This document shows, in pieces, positions 42,917-50,752 of a DNA stretch of 64,000 nucleotides. Below the pieces are notes generated by a model. It made no database searches and was not told the origin of the DNA. It was given only the letters and a program-made list of their open reading frames with translations. The DNA comes from Lentilactobacillus senioris DSM 24302 = JCM 17472 (GTDB taxonomy: Bacteria > Bacillota > Bacilli > Lactobacillales > Lactobacillaceae): positions 145,417 to 209,416 of the forward strand of contig NZ_AYZR01000008.1 of the NCBI RefSeq assembly GCF_001436555.1. The letters are read 5' to 3'. Every line of letters begins with the position of its first letter. The stretch's first letter is position 1. The position numbers and the translations under genes were made by a program.

Positions 42917-43619
42917 ATCGGATTTTGAACTATATCACGAAGATGAAGTTTTATCGATACCAACTAACCGTATTAATACGACTCCAGGAAGTCCTACAGA
43001 AAGACTTATGAGGGTCTTTGATAAATTTATTTATGACGATATGCAAGATGCTGAAAATATCGCTAAATTAAGTGATTTAAATAATGCGGTCGGTGGTCAA
43101 TTAGATGACATTGGTGATGATTTTGACTTGCCTAGGCTAGGAAAGCCAGATGATTTATATCGATTTCTGTTAAAAATGAAATCAGTTAATCGAAGTTCTC
43201 AATCCACCTTTAATGATTTGATTCGCCTAGTAGCTGCTACATTTGATATTGATAAAACAGAAGTTCAAGTTAGAAATGATTATCAAATTCAAGAAGATGG
43301 AACTGCTAAAGGCGATCCATTTCATGTTTCAGTAGAAGATTTACCGCTAGATAATATTGAACATCCAGAAATCGTTCAACTTTTTATCGATGAAATCCAA
43401 AATGCTTTAGCGCTTGGAGTTACCTTATCTAGAGTAACTTTTCAAACTAGCTTACCGAGTGATATTTATGTAGGAACTGCACTAGTGACAATGAATGTTG
43501 TTGAGCTAGAAAGTGATGTTAATACTGAAATCATTGAACATGAACTAACTAATACAAATTACATGAGATCGGCACAAACTATTTCTACAGTTTATGAAAT
43601 CGAAAGCGAGGAGGTATGA
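42909..43619 (+). CDS. Baseplate/tail protein I-like (XkdU/DUF2612-type)
   Basis: 236 residues from GTG, overlapping baseplate J by 8. ADFIYDD-like N-terminus (VFDKFIYDDMQDAENIAKLS), LDDIGDDFDLPRLGKPDDLY and RFLLKMKSVNRSSQSTFNDL are the usual motifs of the protein that links baseplate to fibres. Confidence 0.88.
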   Translation: MTKSDFELYHEDEVLSIPTNRINTTPGSPTERLMRVFDKFIYDDMQDAENIAKLSDLNNAVGGQLDDIGDDFDLPRLGKPDDLYRFLLKMKSVNRSSQSTFNDLIRLVAATFDIDKTEVQVRNDYQIQEDGTAKGDPFHVSVEDLPLDNIEHPEIVQLFIDEIQNALALGVTLSRVTFQTSLPSDIYVGTALVTMNVVELESDVNTEIIEHELTNTNYMRSAQTISTVYEIESEEV

Positions 43620-43620
43620 A

Positions 43621-45024
43621 ATGGCAAAATGGAATAAAATTGTTATTACTAATGCTGGATACCAATTATCAGCCGCAACCTTAGCCGGAAACACAATCCG
43701 CTACACACGCGCTCAAACAACCGATAAGGATATGAGCGGATTAACGTCAGAACAATTAAAAGAAATTACTAAGTTAGAAAGTGTAGTCCAAGATTTACCC
43801 CTTGGAACAGTTTCAGTACAAGATGATCACACTGTAAATGTTCCAATCAAGGTAATGAATAGCGATTTGCAAGAAGATTACTTACTATATGGTATTGCCA
43901 TTTTTGCAAAAATTGAAGGTGGAGAAGAAATTCTATATGGAATCGCCACCTCGGTAAATCCGGATTTGATCCCAGCTCAAAATGGTTCTACAGTTGTTGG
44001 TACAACTTTTAAAGTTAAATTACATGTTGGTGATGCGGCTAACGTAACTATTGTTGTCTCTCCGGATGGATCTGTTTCTAATGAGGAATTAGAAAGTATC
44101 CTTTCCAACTATGTTTTAAAAACAAATATTGATGAAATGATTCCGGATACCTTAACTGACTCAACTAAAGCAGAACACATCACTGGTCCGTGGGACTTCG
44201 AGAAGGTACCAACAGTGAATGATGCTGATGTTGCCACCAAAAATGATTTAAAAAACTACATCGATAAAGATAGTTTGTTAATTGGTGGAAGAAATTACTT
44301 TTTAAATAGTGATTTTTCTAAAGGACTAGATAACTGGCTAGGAGATTTATGGAAAATTGATTCAACCACTTTCCATGGCGATGGGGTAGTTACTGCAACT
44401 CCAACTAAAGCAGCGGTGACTGGCGAAAATTCCATTAATCAAGATTTTATGTCTGCCATATCGAATCAAACGGTCATTGTATCTTTCTGGGCCAAAGCGA
44501 GCGTTACCGGGGCTAACTTTCATCTGGAAGCTCATGGAGGTTACAGCAAGACAGATCTTAGATTAACTAAAGACTGGAAACGCTACTCTTACAAGTTGAC
44601 TCTAGGCGATACTGGCAGAGTCTATATCATCGCAGTTGATGCTGGTACTCAGTACTGGCTATCAGAACCTCAAATTGAACTTGGCGATTTTTCAACGGAC
44701 TACAGTCCAAATCCAGATGATAATATTTTACCGGAAAACGTTTTAACCGCAGACAATATTGCTGATTCTTTGCCAAGCGATTTAGTTTACTCGGACAAAG
44801 ATGTTACTGTTAGTGGACAATTTACTTTTGACAAAGCACCTAAACTCTCTAATGGAGCGACTTTATCTACGTCTGATGATGCTCAAAAACTAGTGGATCA
44901 GATTGCTGATTTAAAGGGGCAAATTGATGCTCAAATGAAGTGGGTTACCATATCACAGGCCGATTATGATACTACCAAAGCAAATGGAGCTTTGGATTCT
45001 GGGACGGCATATTTAATTTACTAA
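43621..45024 (+). CDS. Tail fibre / receptor-binding protein with CBM-like domain
   Basis: 467 residues from ATG 43621 after GAGGAGG. The N-terminal domain (WNKIVITNAGYQLSAATLAG) attaches to the baseplate as in many Gram-positive phage fibres. Residues about 225-365 (GGRNYFLNSDFSKGLDNWLG ... WLSEPQIELGDFSTDYSPNP) look like a carbohydrate-binding module. The end has a coiled coil (AQKLVDQIADLKGQIDAQMK). It probably recognises cell-wall sugars. Confidence 0.88.
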   Translation: MAKWNKIVITNAGYQLSAATLAGNTIRYTRAQTTDKDMSGLTSEQLKEITKLESVVQDLPLGTVSVQDDHTVNVPIKVMNSDLQEDYLLYGIAIFAKIEGGEEILYGIATSVNPDLIPAQNGSTVVGTTFKVKLHVGDAANVTIVVSPDGSVSNEELESILSNYVLKTNIDEMIPDTLTDSTKAEHITGPWDFEKVPTVNDADVATKNDLKNYIDKDSLLIGGRNYFLNSDFSKGLDNWLGDLWKIDSTTFHGDGVVTATPTKAAVTGENSINQDFMSAISNQTVIVSFWAKASVTGANFHLEAHGGYSKTDLRLTKDWKRYSYKLTLGDTGRVYIIAVDAGTQYWLSEPQIELGDFSTDYSPNPDDNILPENVLTADNIADSLPSDLVYSDKDVTVSGQFTFDKAPKLSNGATLSTSDDAQKLVDQIADLKGQIDAQMKWVTISQADYDTTKANGALDSGTAYLIY

Positions 45025-45035
45025 GGGGGACAATA

Positions 45036-45506
45036 ATGGCGATCATTAATAATGAGCATCAAATTACTAAGATTAGTGTTGGCGACAAAATCATTATGGA
45101 TACAACTAAATCGGATGGTTGGATTAAACTAGACCACGCTGATAATTTAATTACTGACTCATTAATTCTTTTTAGAGATAACGGTGATGGCACGGCTAGT
45201 ATAACAGGTGGAATTAAATTTTCTGGTGATACTGATAATAGCATTACAGTAGTTAATCCACCGGATGGTTACAATTTTACAGGAGCAAAAAATGATAATG
45301 TACCTTTCAATTTTGAAAAGAGCAGTGGGCCAAGAAAAGCAAAGACTAGTATTGTTAATGGGAAACTCGTTGTTACACCCGTAGATTCTATGAATTATAG
45401 TTGGGACGATTGGAATACAATTTTATCTCTTTCGGCATACAGCGTTGACTGTCCTAGTTTTAATGGTATTCATCCTTATTTAACAGTGAACATTTCAAAA
45501 TTATAG
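45036..45506 (+). CDS. Accessory tail/fibre protein A
   Basis: 156 residues. The N-terminal motif ITKISVGDKIIMDTTK is shared with the protein at 45616-46056 (ISKIYFGDKLIIDANK); the remaining beta-rich parts differ. Two paralogues after a fibre gene suggest alternative or stacked receptor-binding tips. Confidence 0.7.
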   Translation: MAIINNEHQITKISVGDKIIMDTTKSDGWIKLDHADNLITDSLILFRDNGDGTASITGGIKFSGDTDNSITVVNPPDGYNFTGAKNDNVPFNFEKSSGPRKAKTSIVNGKLVVTPVDSMNYSWDDWNTILSLSAYSVDCPSFNGIHPYLTVNISKL

Positions 45507-45536
45507 AAGGATAAAAATGAGAAAAAATAGAAATAC

Positions 45537-45581
45537 TCTAATTATTTTTTTGGGGGGCTAGAAACCCGTCCCTATAGTCCT
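45537..45581 (+). other. Gap with homopolymer tracts between two tail paralogues
   Basis: The 100 bp between the paralogues hold a 14-codon frame (MRKNRNTLIIFLGG, near 45517-45561) and a T7G6 run. It may be the remnant of a third paralogue or an attenuator; I do not call a gene. Confidence 0.35.
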
Positions 45582-45615
45582 TCTAACCACTTTCTAATTT
45601 TAGGAGGTGGTTATT

Positions 45616-46056
45616 TTGGCTATTAATATCGGTGACAAAGAAATATCGAAAATCTATTTTGGCGATAAATTAATCATAGATGCCAATAAAGTTAATGGTG
45701 TTGGTCTTATTACGGGATCTACAGAAATTATAAGTGAGTTCAGATTGTCTTATATCGATAATGTACAAGATAAAACAATCTCTATTACGTATACAGGATA
45801 TATTGTGGATTCCCTTCCAGATACATTAAATTTGGGAAGCTGTTTAAACGTTGCGGATTTAACCAGTATTTTAAGCGGTAAAACTATCAAAAGTATTTCA
45901 ATGTCCGCAAATTTAGTCGGTGGAAGCAATACAGTTCTTTGTAGAATATCTCCAGATACTAATTATCTTCAAATGAAAAATTTAAGTTTGCAAGCTCAAG
46001 TGGTGACATATGCACCGATGCACTATGGAAAAATGGCAGAAATTTATTATGAATGA
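45616..46056 (+). CDS. Accessory tail/fibre protein B
   Basis: 146 residues from TTG 45616 behind TTAGGAGGTGG. N-terminus MAINIGDKEISKIYFGDKLI is related to protein A. The rest is beta-rich (EFRLSYIDNVQDKTISITYT). Likely a baseplate periphery or receptor-binding component. Confidence 0.7.
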   Translation: MAINIGDKEISKIYFGDKLIIDANKVNGVGLITGSTEIISEFRLSYIDNVQDKTISITYTGYIVDSLPDTLNLGSCLNVADLTSILSGKTIKSISMSANLVGGSNTVLCRISPDTNYLQMKNLSLQAQVVTYAPMHYGKMAEIYYE

Positions 46057-46068
46057 GGAGGTGCCACG

Positions 46069-46509
46069 ATGGCACAATACTATGTACAACTAGATAGCAA
46101 TCGTTATATTACAAAGGTTCAATCAGAGCTTAGTTCAACGGATAAAGATTTTATCCATATTTACGTCCCAACCCAATTCGATGAAGTCTTTGGCGAAACC
46201 TGGGACAAATGGGGCGTAAACGAGTTGGGTACACCAATCCACGGATGGCTACCACCAATCACCCGTAAAGATTTCAGCGATCAAGTAGATGATCTCGATG
46301 GCAAACTAGCAACAGCTAGCCAAACGATCTCGGATCAAACTAAAAAGATCAATGAACAGCAACAGACTATCACAGATCAAGGTACCAGCATCGATACTTT
46401 GACTACTGACAATACCACCTTAAAGAAGATGGCGGCTGGTTTGACCATGCAAATTGCCCAACTTCAAGCAGCGGTTACCCCAGTAGAAACTCCAAAGGAA
46501 GGTGAATAA
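46069..46509 (+). CDS. Tail protein with coiled-coil C-terminus
   Basis: 146 residues. The N-terminal half (YYVQLDSNRYITKVQSELSS) is like short phage tail proteins of the DUF2977 type; the second half is a long coiled coil (LDGKLATASQTISDQTKKIN). It precedes the XkdX gene as in many lactobacillus phages. Confidence 0.75.
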   Translation: MAQYYVQLDSNRYITKVQSELSSTDKDFIHIYVPTQFDEVFGETWDKWGVNELGTPIHGWLPPITRKDFSDQVDDLDGKLATASQTISDQTKKINEQQQTITDQGTSIDTLTTDNTTLKKMAAGLTMQIAQLQAAVTPVETPKEGE

Positions 46510-46511
46510 TC

Positions 46512-46658
46512 ATGGATATGTACGCAATGATTCAAATGTTAGCTTCAATGGGTATGCTTACTGACGAAGACGCTATGGAGTATGTTCGAATCGGAACTAT
46601 CACAGAAGATCAATATAAAGACCTTATGGGCAAAGAATACGTGGCGCCAACTGCTTAG
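46512..46658 (+). CDS. XkdX-family small protein, 48 aa
   Basis: MDMYAMIQMLASMGMLTDED, then IGTITEDQYKDLMGKEYVAP, matches XkdX proteins that precede lysis genes. Preceded by GGTGAAT. Confidence 0.85.
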   Translation: MDMYAMIQMLASMGMLTDEDAMEYVRIGTITEDQYKDLMGKEYVAPTA

Positions 46659-46669
46659 GAGGCCAGGTT

Positions 46670-47050
46670 ATGAATTACCTTTTTTATAAAATTAAGCAAA
46701 ATCCTTTTCATGTAACTATCGGGTTAACCATGTTACTGACTGGGATTTTTTTAATTACCCACGATCGTTATTTTAAGTGGCCGCCAATGGCAGTGGGCTT
46801 TTTTAATGACGATATTATTGGCGGGCTGTTTAGCTTAGTCGGAACAGCGATGATTGTTTGGGCGTTATGGAAAAGACAATCTACCACTATTGATCACATC
46901 ATTTTAATTGTTGCTAGCATGTTGATGATGTTGCTAACAGCGTACCAATTTCTACACTGGGTCATTTTAGGGTTAGATATGCCGTGGATTTCTAATCTCG
47001 GCTTAACCCTCATCATCAATATTCTAGCGTATCGGAGTGATGCAAGTTGA
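46670..47050 (+). CDS. Multi-pass membrane protein of the lysis module
   Basis: 126 residues with four predicted transmembrane segments (FHVTIGLTMLLTGIFLI, IGGLFSLVGTAMIVWAL, IILIVASMLMMLLTA, ISNLGLTLIINILAY). Located just before the holin genes; possibly a holin-like or antiholin protein. Function not known. Confidence 0.75.
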   Translation: MNYLFYKIKQNPFHVTIGLTMLLTGIFLITHDRYFKWPPMAVGFFNDDIIGGLFSLVGTAMIVWALWKRQSTTIDHIILIVASMLMMLLTAYQFLHWVILGLDMPWISNLGLTLIINILAYRSDAS

Positions 47051-47271
47051 ACCAACTATGGAGCCAGATCATTCCTCTTGTACCAACGATTATCACGGGA
47101 TTTTGGACTTATCATTTAAGCCGACAAAAATCACAGCACCAAAAGGAACAAGATGATGTGGATTCTTGGCGGACGTTGTACACGGAAATGAAGACCAGGG
47201 CCGAAAATGCCGAAGCACGAGCCGATAAATTACAAGCTGAAATTGATGAGTTAAGAAAGAAGGAAACATAA
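47047..47271 (+). CDS. XhlA-like membrane/coiled-coil lysis protein
   Basis: 74 residues from TTG overlapping the previous stop. One N-terminal membrane segment (IIPLVPTIITGFWTYHL) followed by a coiled coil (TRAENAEARADKLQAEIDEL). Similar small proteins accompany phage holins. Confidence 0.75.
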   Translation: MNQLWSQIIPLVPTIITGFWTYHLSRQKSQHQKEQDDVDSWRTLYTEMKTRAENAEARADKLQAEIDELRKKET

Positions 47272-47567
47272 TGGATATTGTAGAACTGTTAAATCAAGTG
47301 AACGCAAATGTGGTGATGACCATTTTTGTAGTGACCTACGTAATTGTAGGAACTTTAAAAGTAACGCCATACTTTAACAAAAACCAATATCTTCCTATTG
47401 TAGCGTTGTTTGTTGGTATGATTTGTGGCGCTATCTGGGGTGGTTATAGTCCATCAACCGGACTCTTAGTCGGTGTTGCTGACGGTATTCTCGCCGGTGG
47501 ATTTGCATCAGCTGGCGGACATGAGTTGATTAGCTCAATTTCAGAATTAATCGGGAGGGGCAAATAA
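47271..47567 (+). CDS. Phage holin
   Basis: 98 residues, with three hydrophobic segments (VVMTIFVVTYVIVGTL, YLPIVALFVGMICGAIW, GLLVGVADGILAGGFAS) and a short polar tail. Directly before the endolysin with a one-base overlap. It forms pores that release the endolysin. Confidence 0.85.
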   Translation: MDIVELLNQVNANVVMTIFVVTYVIVGTLKVTPYFNKNQYLPIVALFVGMICGAIWGGYSPSTGLLVGVADGILAGGFASAGGHELISSISELIGRGK

Positions 47568-48559
47568 TGAGTTATCCTATTAATAAGTCTTACGCTCTAA
47601 GTGGCTCACAAGGCGATTCACGGATTGCGTCTAAAAACTACATCATTATCCATGATACCGGTAACGATAATAACAAAGGGTCAAATTCAGCTGGCAACGA
47701 AGCAAGTTACATGAAAGGTCATTGGCAAGCTGCTTATACTCACTTCATCGTGGATGACAAAAATATCTTCCAAGTAGGTGAACCCGGTTACGTTGCATGG
47801 GGTGCTTTAGATGCTAACCCTTACTCACCAATGCAAGTGGAACTAGCTCATGTGGATAGTCAAGCACGGTTCAACGAAAGTTATAAGCGTTACATCTGGT
47901 TAATTCGCAAGTATGCTACTAAATATGGCATTCCCTTAACCTTAGACGGAGCTGGAACAGGTGTTAAAACTCATCAATGGGTCACTAACAATTATGGTGG
48001 GGATCACGTTGACCCTTATGGATACCTCGCTAAATGGGGCATTAGTAAGAGTCAACTAGCTCACGATATTAAGTATGGCTTGAGCGGCTCAGAATCCACC
48101 ACAGCTAAGCCATCTAAACCTAAGAAGGCTGAATACTTTAACTGGACGCCTTATAAAATTTACGCTAAGAAGCAAGTAGCAGCTTATGCCAAAGCTTCTC
48201 AAGTGGGTTCTGGTAAGAACGTTAAAAAGATCTATAAGCCCAAAGCAGTAATGGAAGTTGCCAAACTTGAAGGTCACCGTTTCAAACTAATCGATGGCAC
48301 TTACGTAACCGCTAATAAAGACTATGTTAATAATCTTTATTACCTGCCTAAATCAAAGATCAAGCAAGTGCGATCAGTTGCTGCAAAAGGCAGTGGCCGG
48401 TATGATGACATCAAGTTTAACCACAAGAACGCTCATTTCCCTAAGGGAACGTACTTTGACATCGTTAAAGTTATGCCATATGGCAAAGCGTCACGCTTCT
48501 TGTTAGCTAATGGAGACTACATCAGTGCTAACAAACTCGTAAACAAAATAGTAAAATAA
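47567..48559 (+). CDS. Endolysin, N-acetylmuramoyl-L-alanine amidase
   Basis: 330 residues. The amidase_2/PGRP domain (1-170) has NYIIIHDTGND, AYTHFIVDDKN and TNNYGGDHVDPYGYL, containing the zinc-binding His residues. Two C-terminal beta-rich wall-binding modules follow (about 185-330). No signal peptide, so export needs the holin. It cuts peptidoglycan for release. Confidence 0.95.
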   Translation: MSYPINKSYALSGSQGDSRIASKNYIIIHDTGNDNNKGSNSAGNEASYMKGHWQAAYTHFIVDDKNIFQVGEPGYVAWGALDANPYSPMQVELAHVDSQARFNESYKRYIWLIRKYATKYGIPLTLDGAGTGVKTHQWVTNNYGGDHVDPYGYLAKWGISKSQLAHDIKYGLSGSESTTAKPSKPKKAEYFNWTPYKIYAKKQVAAYAKASQVGSGKNVKKIYKPKAVMEVAKLEGHRFKLIDGTYVTANKDYVNNLYYLPKSKIKQVRSVAAKGSGRYDDIKFNHKNAHFPKGTYFDIVKVMPYGKASRFLLANGDYISANKLVNKIVK

Positions 48560-48606
48560 GGACATCTAGAGAATTCTAGGTATGTAAACCTTATAACCCA
48601 AAGAAA

Positions 48607-48637
48607 CCCTCAACCGTAATGGTTGGGGGCTTTTTTG
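48607..48637 (+). terminator. Terminator of the late operon
   Basis: CCCTCAACC / GGTTGGGGG hairpin followed by TTTTTTG after the endolysin gene. It isolates the downstream accessory operon. Confidence 0.88.
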
Positions 48638-48657
48638 TTTGAAGTAAATGAAAATTA

Positions 48658-48686
48658 TTGAATGCACTAAACGAGTATGTTATGAT
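48658..48686 (+). promoter_or_regulatory. Promoter of the toxin-antitoxin-chaperone operon
   Basis: TTGAAT (48658-48663), exactly 17 bp, TATGAT (48681-48686), about 50 bp before the first start codon. This makes expression in the lysogen likely and separate from the lytic genes. Confidence 0.75.
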
Positions 48687-48736
48687 TTACCACGGTTTAG
48701 TTTTAGTAGTTATTATGAAAGTAAAGGTGTTTGATA

Positions 48737-49327
48737 TTGTGTAGTGAGGTATCATTTCATCTCTATCATGGAACTTATGAAGAGAATGCCAATAAAATAC
48801 GAGAAAAAGGCTTTGATGCTATTTATTTTCCGAATGTTGGACAGATTAATATGGGAAAAACTCCAAAAGATCCCGGTTCACTGGGATATGGTTTATATTG
48901 CTTTGAAAATAGTCGCGAAAATGCTTTTGAATTTGCAAAGGGGTTTCATACAGACTCTGCACAAGTGATATATTTTAATTTTGTTTCAAACAATGACTAT
49001 ATTCTTGATTTACGTGATTCTGAGGATTTGAAATTATTTAATGAGTGGATAAATGATGATAAAAGAAGTAGATTATTTAATGAGTTAAGAAAAAAATATT
49101 CAAATAATGGTCATCAAAAATCACTTGATGGAGCTATCCTAGAACTATATATATATGATTTAGTGAAAAGGTTTAAGTACGTAACAAAATTAGACGCTGT
49201 AGTGGCAAATACACACACTTATTTTAACGATAGTGCTTCTAAAATAACTACATTTCCCAACGGAGTTGAAGTGTGCATAAGGAACTTAGATGGTATAGAT
49301 TTGGAAAGTCTTAATGTTTATAATTGA
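48737..49327 (+). CDS. ADP-ribosyltransferase-like toxin (CmdT-like)
   Basis: 196 residues from TTG 48737, eight bases after AAAGGTG. The N-terminus FHLYHGTYEENANKIREKGF has the HGT motif of ART/PARP-like folds; LGYGLYCFENSRENAFEFAK gives the second-motif Tyr; GVEVCIRN near the end may supply the catalytic Glu, giving an H-Y-E triad. ART toxins attach ADP-ribose to protein or nucleic acid. The next two genes are a small acidic protein and a SecB-like chaperone, the order of CmdTAC, in which CmdT modifies mRNA on phage infection. Sequence identity with CmdT cannot be judged here. Confidence 0.75.
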   Translation: MCSEVSFHLYHGTYEENANKIREKGFDAIYFPNVGQINMGKTPKDPGSLGYGLYCFENSRENAFEFAKGFHTDSAQVIYFNFVSNNDYILDLRDSEDLKLFNEWINDDKRSRLFNELRKKYSNNGHQKSLDGAILELYIYDLVKRFKYVTKLDAVVANTHTYFNDSASKITTFPNGVEVCIRNLDGIDLESLNVYN

Positions 49328-49376
49328 TTTTCTTTCATATGATATGTTAATGTTAATTTAACGAGGAGGTGTTTGT

Positions 49377-49631
49377 ATGGCTAAGTATAATAAATCGTTT
49401 GAAGAAATGTCGAAAGCATTTAGTGATTTTTCATCAGAATATGAAAATGATCTTTTAAAACAATTAGCTGACATGGGATTTTCACTTGACGATGAAATTT
49501 ACTTTAACACTCCAATAGAACACAATAAAAACAAAATTACTGAAGATGATGATAGTATTTTTGTGGTTGAAGATTCATTGAATTTTCCAACTAGTAATAT
49601 TATTTATACTGATAATATTTTAGCAGCGTAA
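49377..49631 (+). CDS. Putative antitoxin (CmdA-like)
   Basis: 84 residues after GAGGAGGTG. It starts with a helical segment (KSFEEMSKAFSDFSSEYEND), then a strongly acidic, probably disordered C-terminus (ITEDDDSIFVVEDSLNFPTS). Small acidic proteins between a toxin and a SecB-like chaperone are usually chaperone-addicted antitoxins whose C-terminus is held by the chaperone. No domain is recognised, so the call rests on position and character. Confidence 0.6.
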   Translation: MAKYNKSFEEMSKAFSDFSSEYENDLLKQLADMGFSLDDEIYFNTPIEHNKNKITEDDDSIFVVEDSLNFPTSNIIYTDNILAA

Positions 49632-49652
49632 AAAAACAAAGAGTGGATGATA

Positions 49653-50066
49653 ATGACAAATCAGAATGCACCTGTTATTAGTTTTGAAGGGTATCGAATT
49701 GCTAATTTAGAATATAAAGCATATTCGGAAGAAAACTTTATAAAAAGATCTTCCGAAGTAGATATGACAAAATTTAAAGTTGAAATTTCTATGGATTTTG
49801 AAAATAGAATATCTCAAATCAAAATAACTGTTAATTTTGCAAACGAAAAAAATTTACAAATTGGATTGTTAACTTTTTTAGGGCAATTTAAAATTGGAGA
49901 CGCCGTTACTGATGAAGAAGAGGCAAGAAAATATTTATTAACTAATGGTACGGCTATTATGTTTCCGTATGTTAGATCTTTAGTTTCCATGATTACAGCC
50001 CTTGATAAGGGTGATGTGACTGTTTTACCAACATTTAACTTTTCAAGTGGATTCCAAGAAGAATAA
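49653..50066 (+). CDS. SecB-like chaperone (CmdC-like)
   Basis: 137 residues; ATG 49653 is properly spaced from AAAGAGTGG. The pattern VISFEGYRIANLEYKAYSEE, KFKVEISMDFENRISQIKI, then GTAIMFPYVRSLVSMITALD and VLPTFNFSSGF fits the SecB fold: ligand-binding beta sheet, the LFPY-R helix and the PxNF end. Gram-positive bacteria normally lack SecB for export, so a phage-borne SecB-like gene behind a toxin-antitoxin pair points to a TA-chaperone system. The family match is based on motif recall. Confidence 0.82.
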   Translation: MTNQNAPVISFEGYRIANLEYKAYSEENFIKRSSEVDMTKFKVEISMDFENRISQIKITVNFANEKNLQIGLLTFLGQFKIGDAVTDEEEARKYLLTNGTAIMFPYVRSLVSMITALDKGDVTVLPTFNFSSGFQEE

Positions 50067-50071
50067 TATAA

Positions 50072-50151
50072 AAGCACCCATAACTGGATGCTTGAAAAAT
50101 ATGTAAGAAGAACTCGATTTAGTCGTTGAGCTCATTCTTGCATATTTTTTT
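50072..50151 (+). terminator. Terminators after the SecB-like gene
   Basis: Two hairpins: AAGCACCC/GGATGCTT-type at 50072-50093, and TATG-AAGAA / TTCTT-CATA at about 50100-50144 followed by seven T. Confidence 0.75.
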
Positions 50152-50199
50152 GACAAGTAAAGTTATTTGTATAAAATTTTATACATTTGTATCTGTTAA

Positions 50200-50367
50200 T
50201 TACTCCAGTATTTTTTCAATCTCTCTAAACTCATCTAAGCTCATGATGTAGTGCAGGTGTTGCTCTCCATATCCAACTTGCAGCAGAACAACATCTTCGC
50301 TCAAGTTACCCTTGGCAATGATGCAAAAATGACCAGCGTGCTTGTGATACCAAAAATCAGAATTCAT
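50200..50367 (-). CDS. Small protein at the prophage right end, 55 aa
   Basis: ATG at 50367 has AAAGGGAGTG at correct distance. Sequence MNSDFWYHKHAGHFCIIAKG ... LHYIMSLDEFREIEKILE. Short and soluble with several His. It lies between the TAC operon and the attachment site, a usual spot for lysogenic cargo. Function unknown. Confidence 0.65.
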   Translation of the reverse strand: MNSDFWYHKHAGHFCIIAKGNLSEDVVLLQVGYGEQHLHYIMSLDEFREIEKILE

Positions 50368-50450
50368 TTTATCACTCCCTTTATCTTATATAGATAGATA
50401 CGAAAAAGGAGAGCGATTTTTTTAAATTTTGCGCACAAATTTTTGCGCGT

Positions 50451-50467
50451 GCAAAAAACGTGCATGA
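50451..50467 (+). repeat. Putative integrase arm site, prophage right end
   Basis: Exact copy of 1204-1220, about 107 bp inside the right core. The sequence around it has several GCGCA/TGCGC-like blocks (50430-50450). Confidence 0.65.
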
Positions 50468-50573
50468 GTCATTAACGTTCTTATGGCTTCTTATGCTTTT
50501 TAAAAATAAAAAAATAGCCTAAATCCTTGATATAAAAGGACTTAGGCTTTTTTGAAATGCTTCTTATTGTTAC

Positions 50574-50591
50574 TAAAATGGAGTCGGCGGG
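50574..50591. other. att core, junction of prophage and satellite
   Basis: taaaatggagtcggcggg, identical to the cores at 1145 and 63747. Prophage arm site lies left; satellite integrase and TGGTTGCC repeats (near 50663-50695) lie right. Confidence 0.93.
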
Positions 50592-50752
50592 GTTTCATTT
50601 GTGAATTTTGTGTATTGCTGTTATACCGGCAATATCAAGGCATTAAATAGCTTTTAAAAGCTTGGTGGTTGCCATAACGGTTGCCATTGGTTGCCAATCA
50701 ACATATTAACCACTTAAAAGGTATAGGGTTAGTTCTAAGTGGTATGGCTGAC

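Larger units (their letters stand above)
1145..50591. mobile_element. Complete prophage with contractile tail, integrated at ssrA
   Basis: Bounded by identical 18-bp att cores and containing all phage modules in usual order: integrase, lysogeny control, replication, late regulator, terminase, head, sheath/tube tail, baseplate, fibre, holin, endolysin, then accessory genes. Sheath, gp25-like, baseplate J and LysM genes show a myovirus-type particle. The early annealing gene carries a nonsense codon, so full function is uncertain. Confidence 0.95.

Noticed and set aside
20142-48559. An insertion sequence or transposase within the prophage
   Set aside because: No transposase gene or terminal inverted repeats seen; the only insertion found in the late genes is the group I intron.
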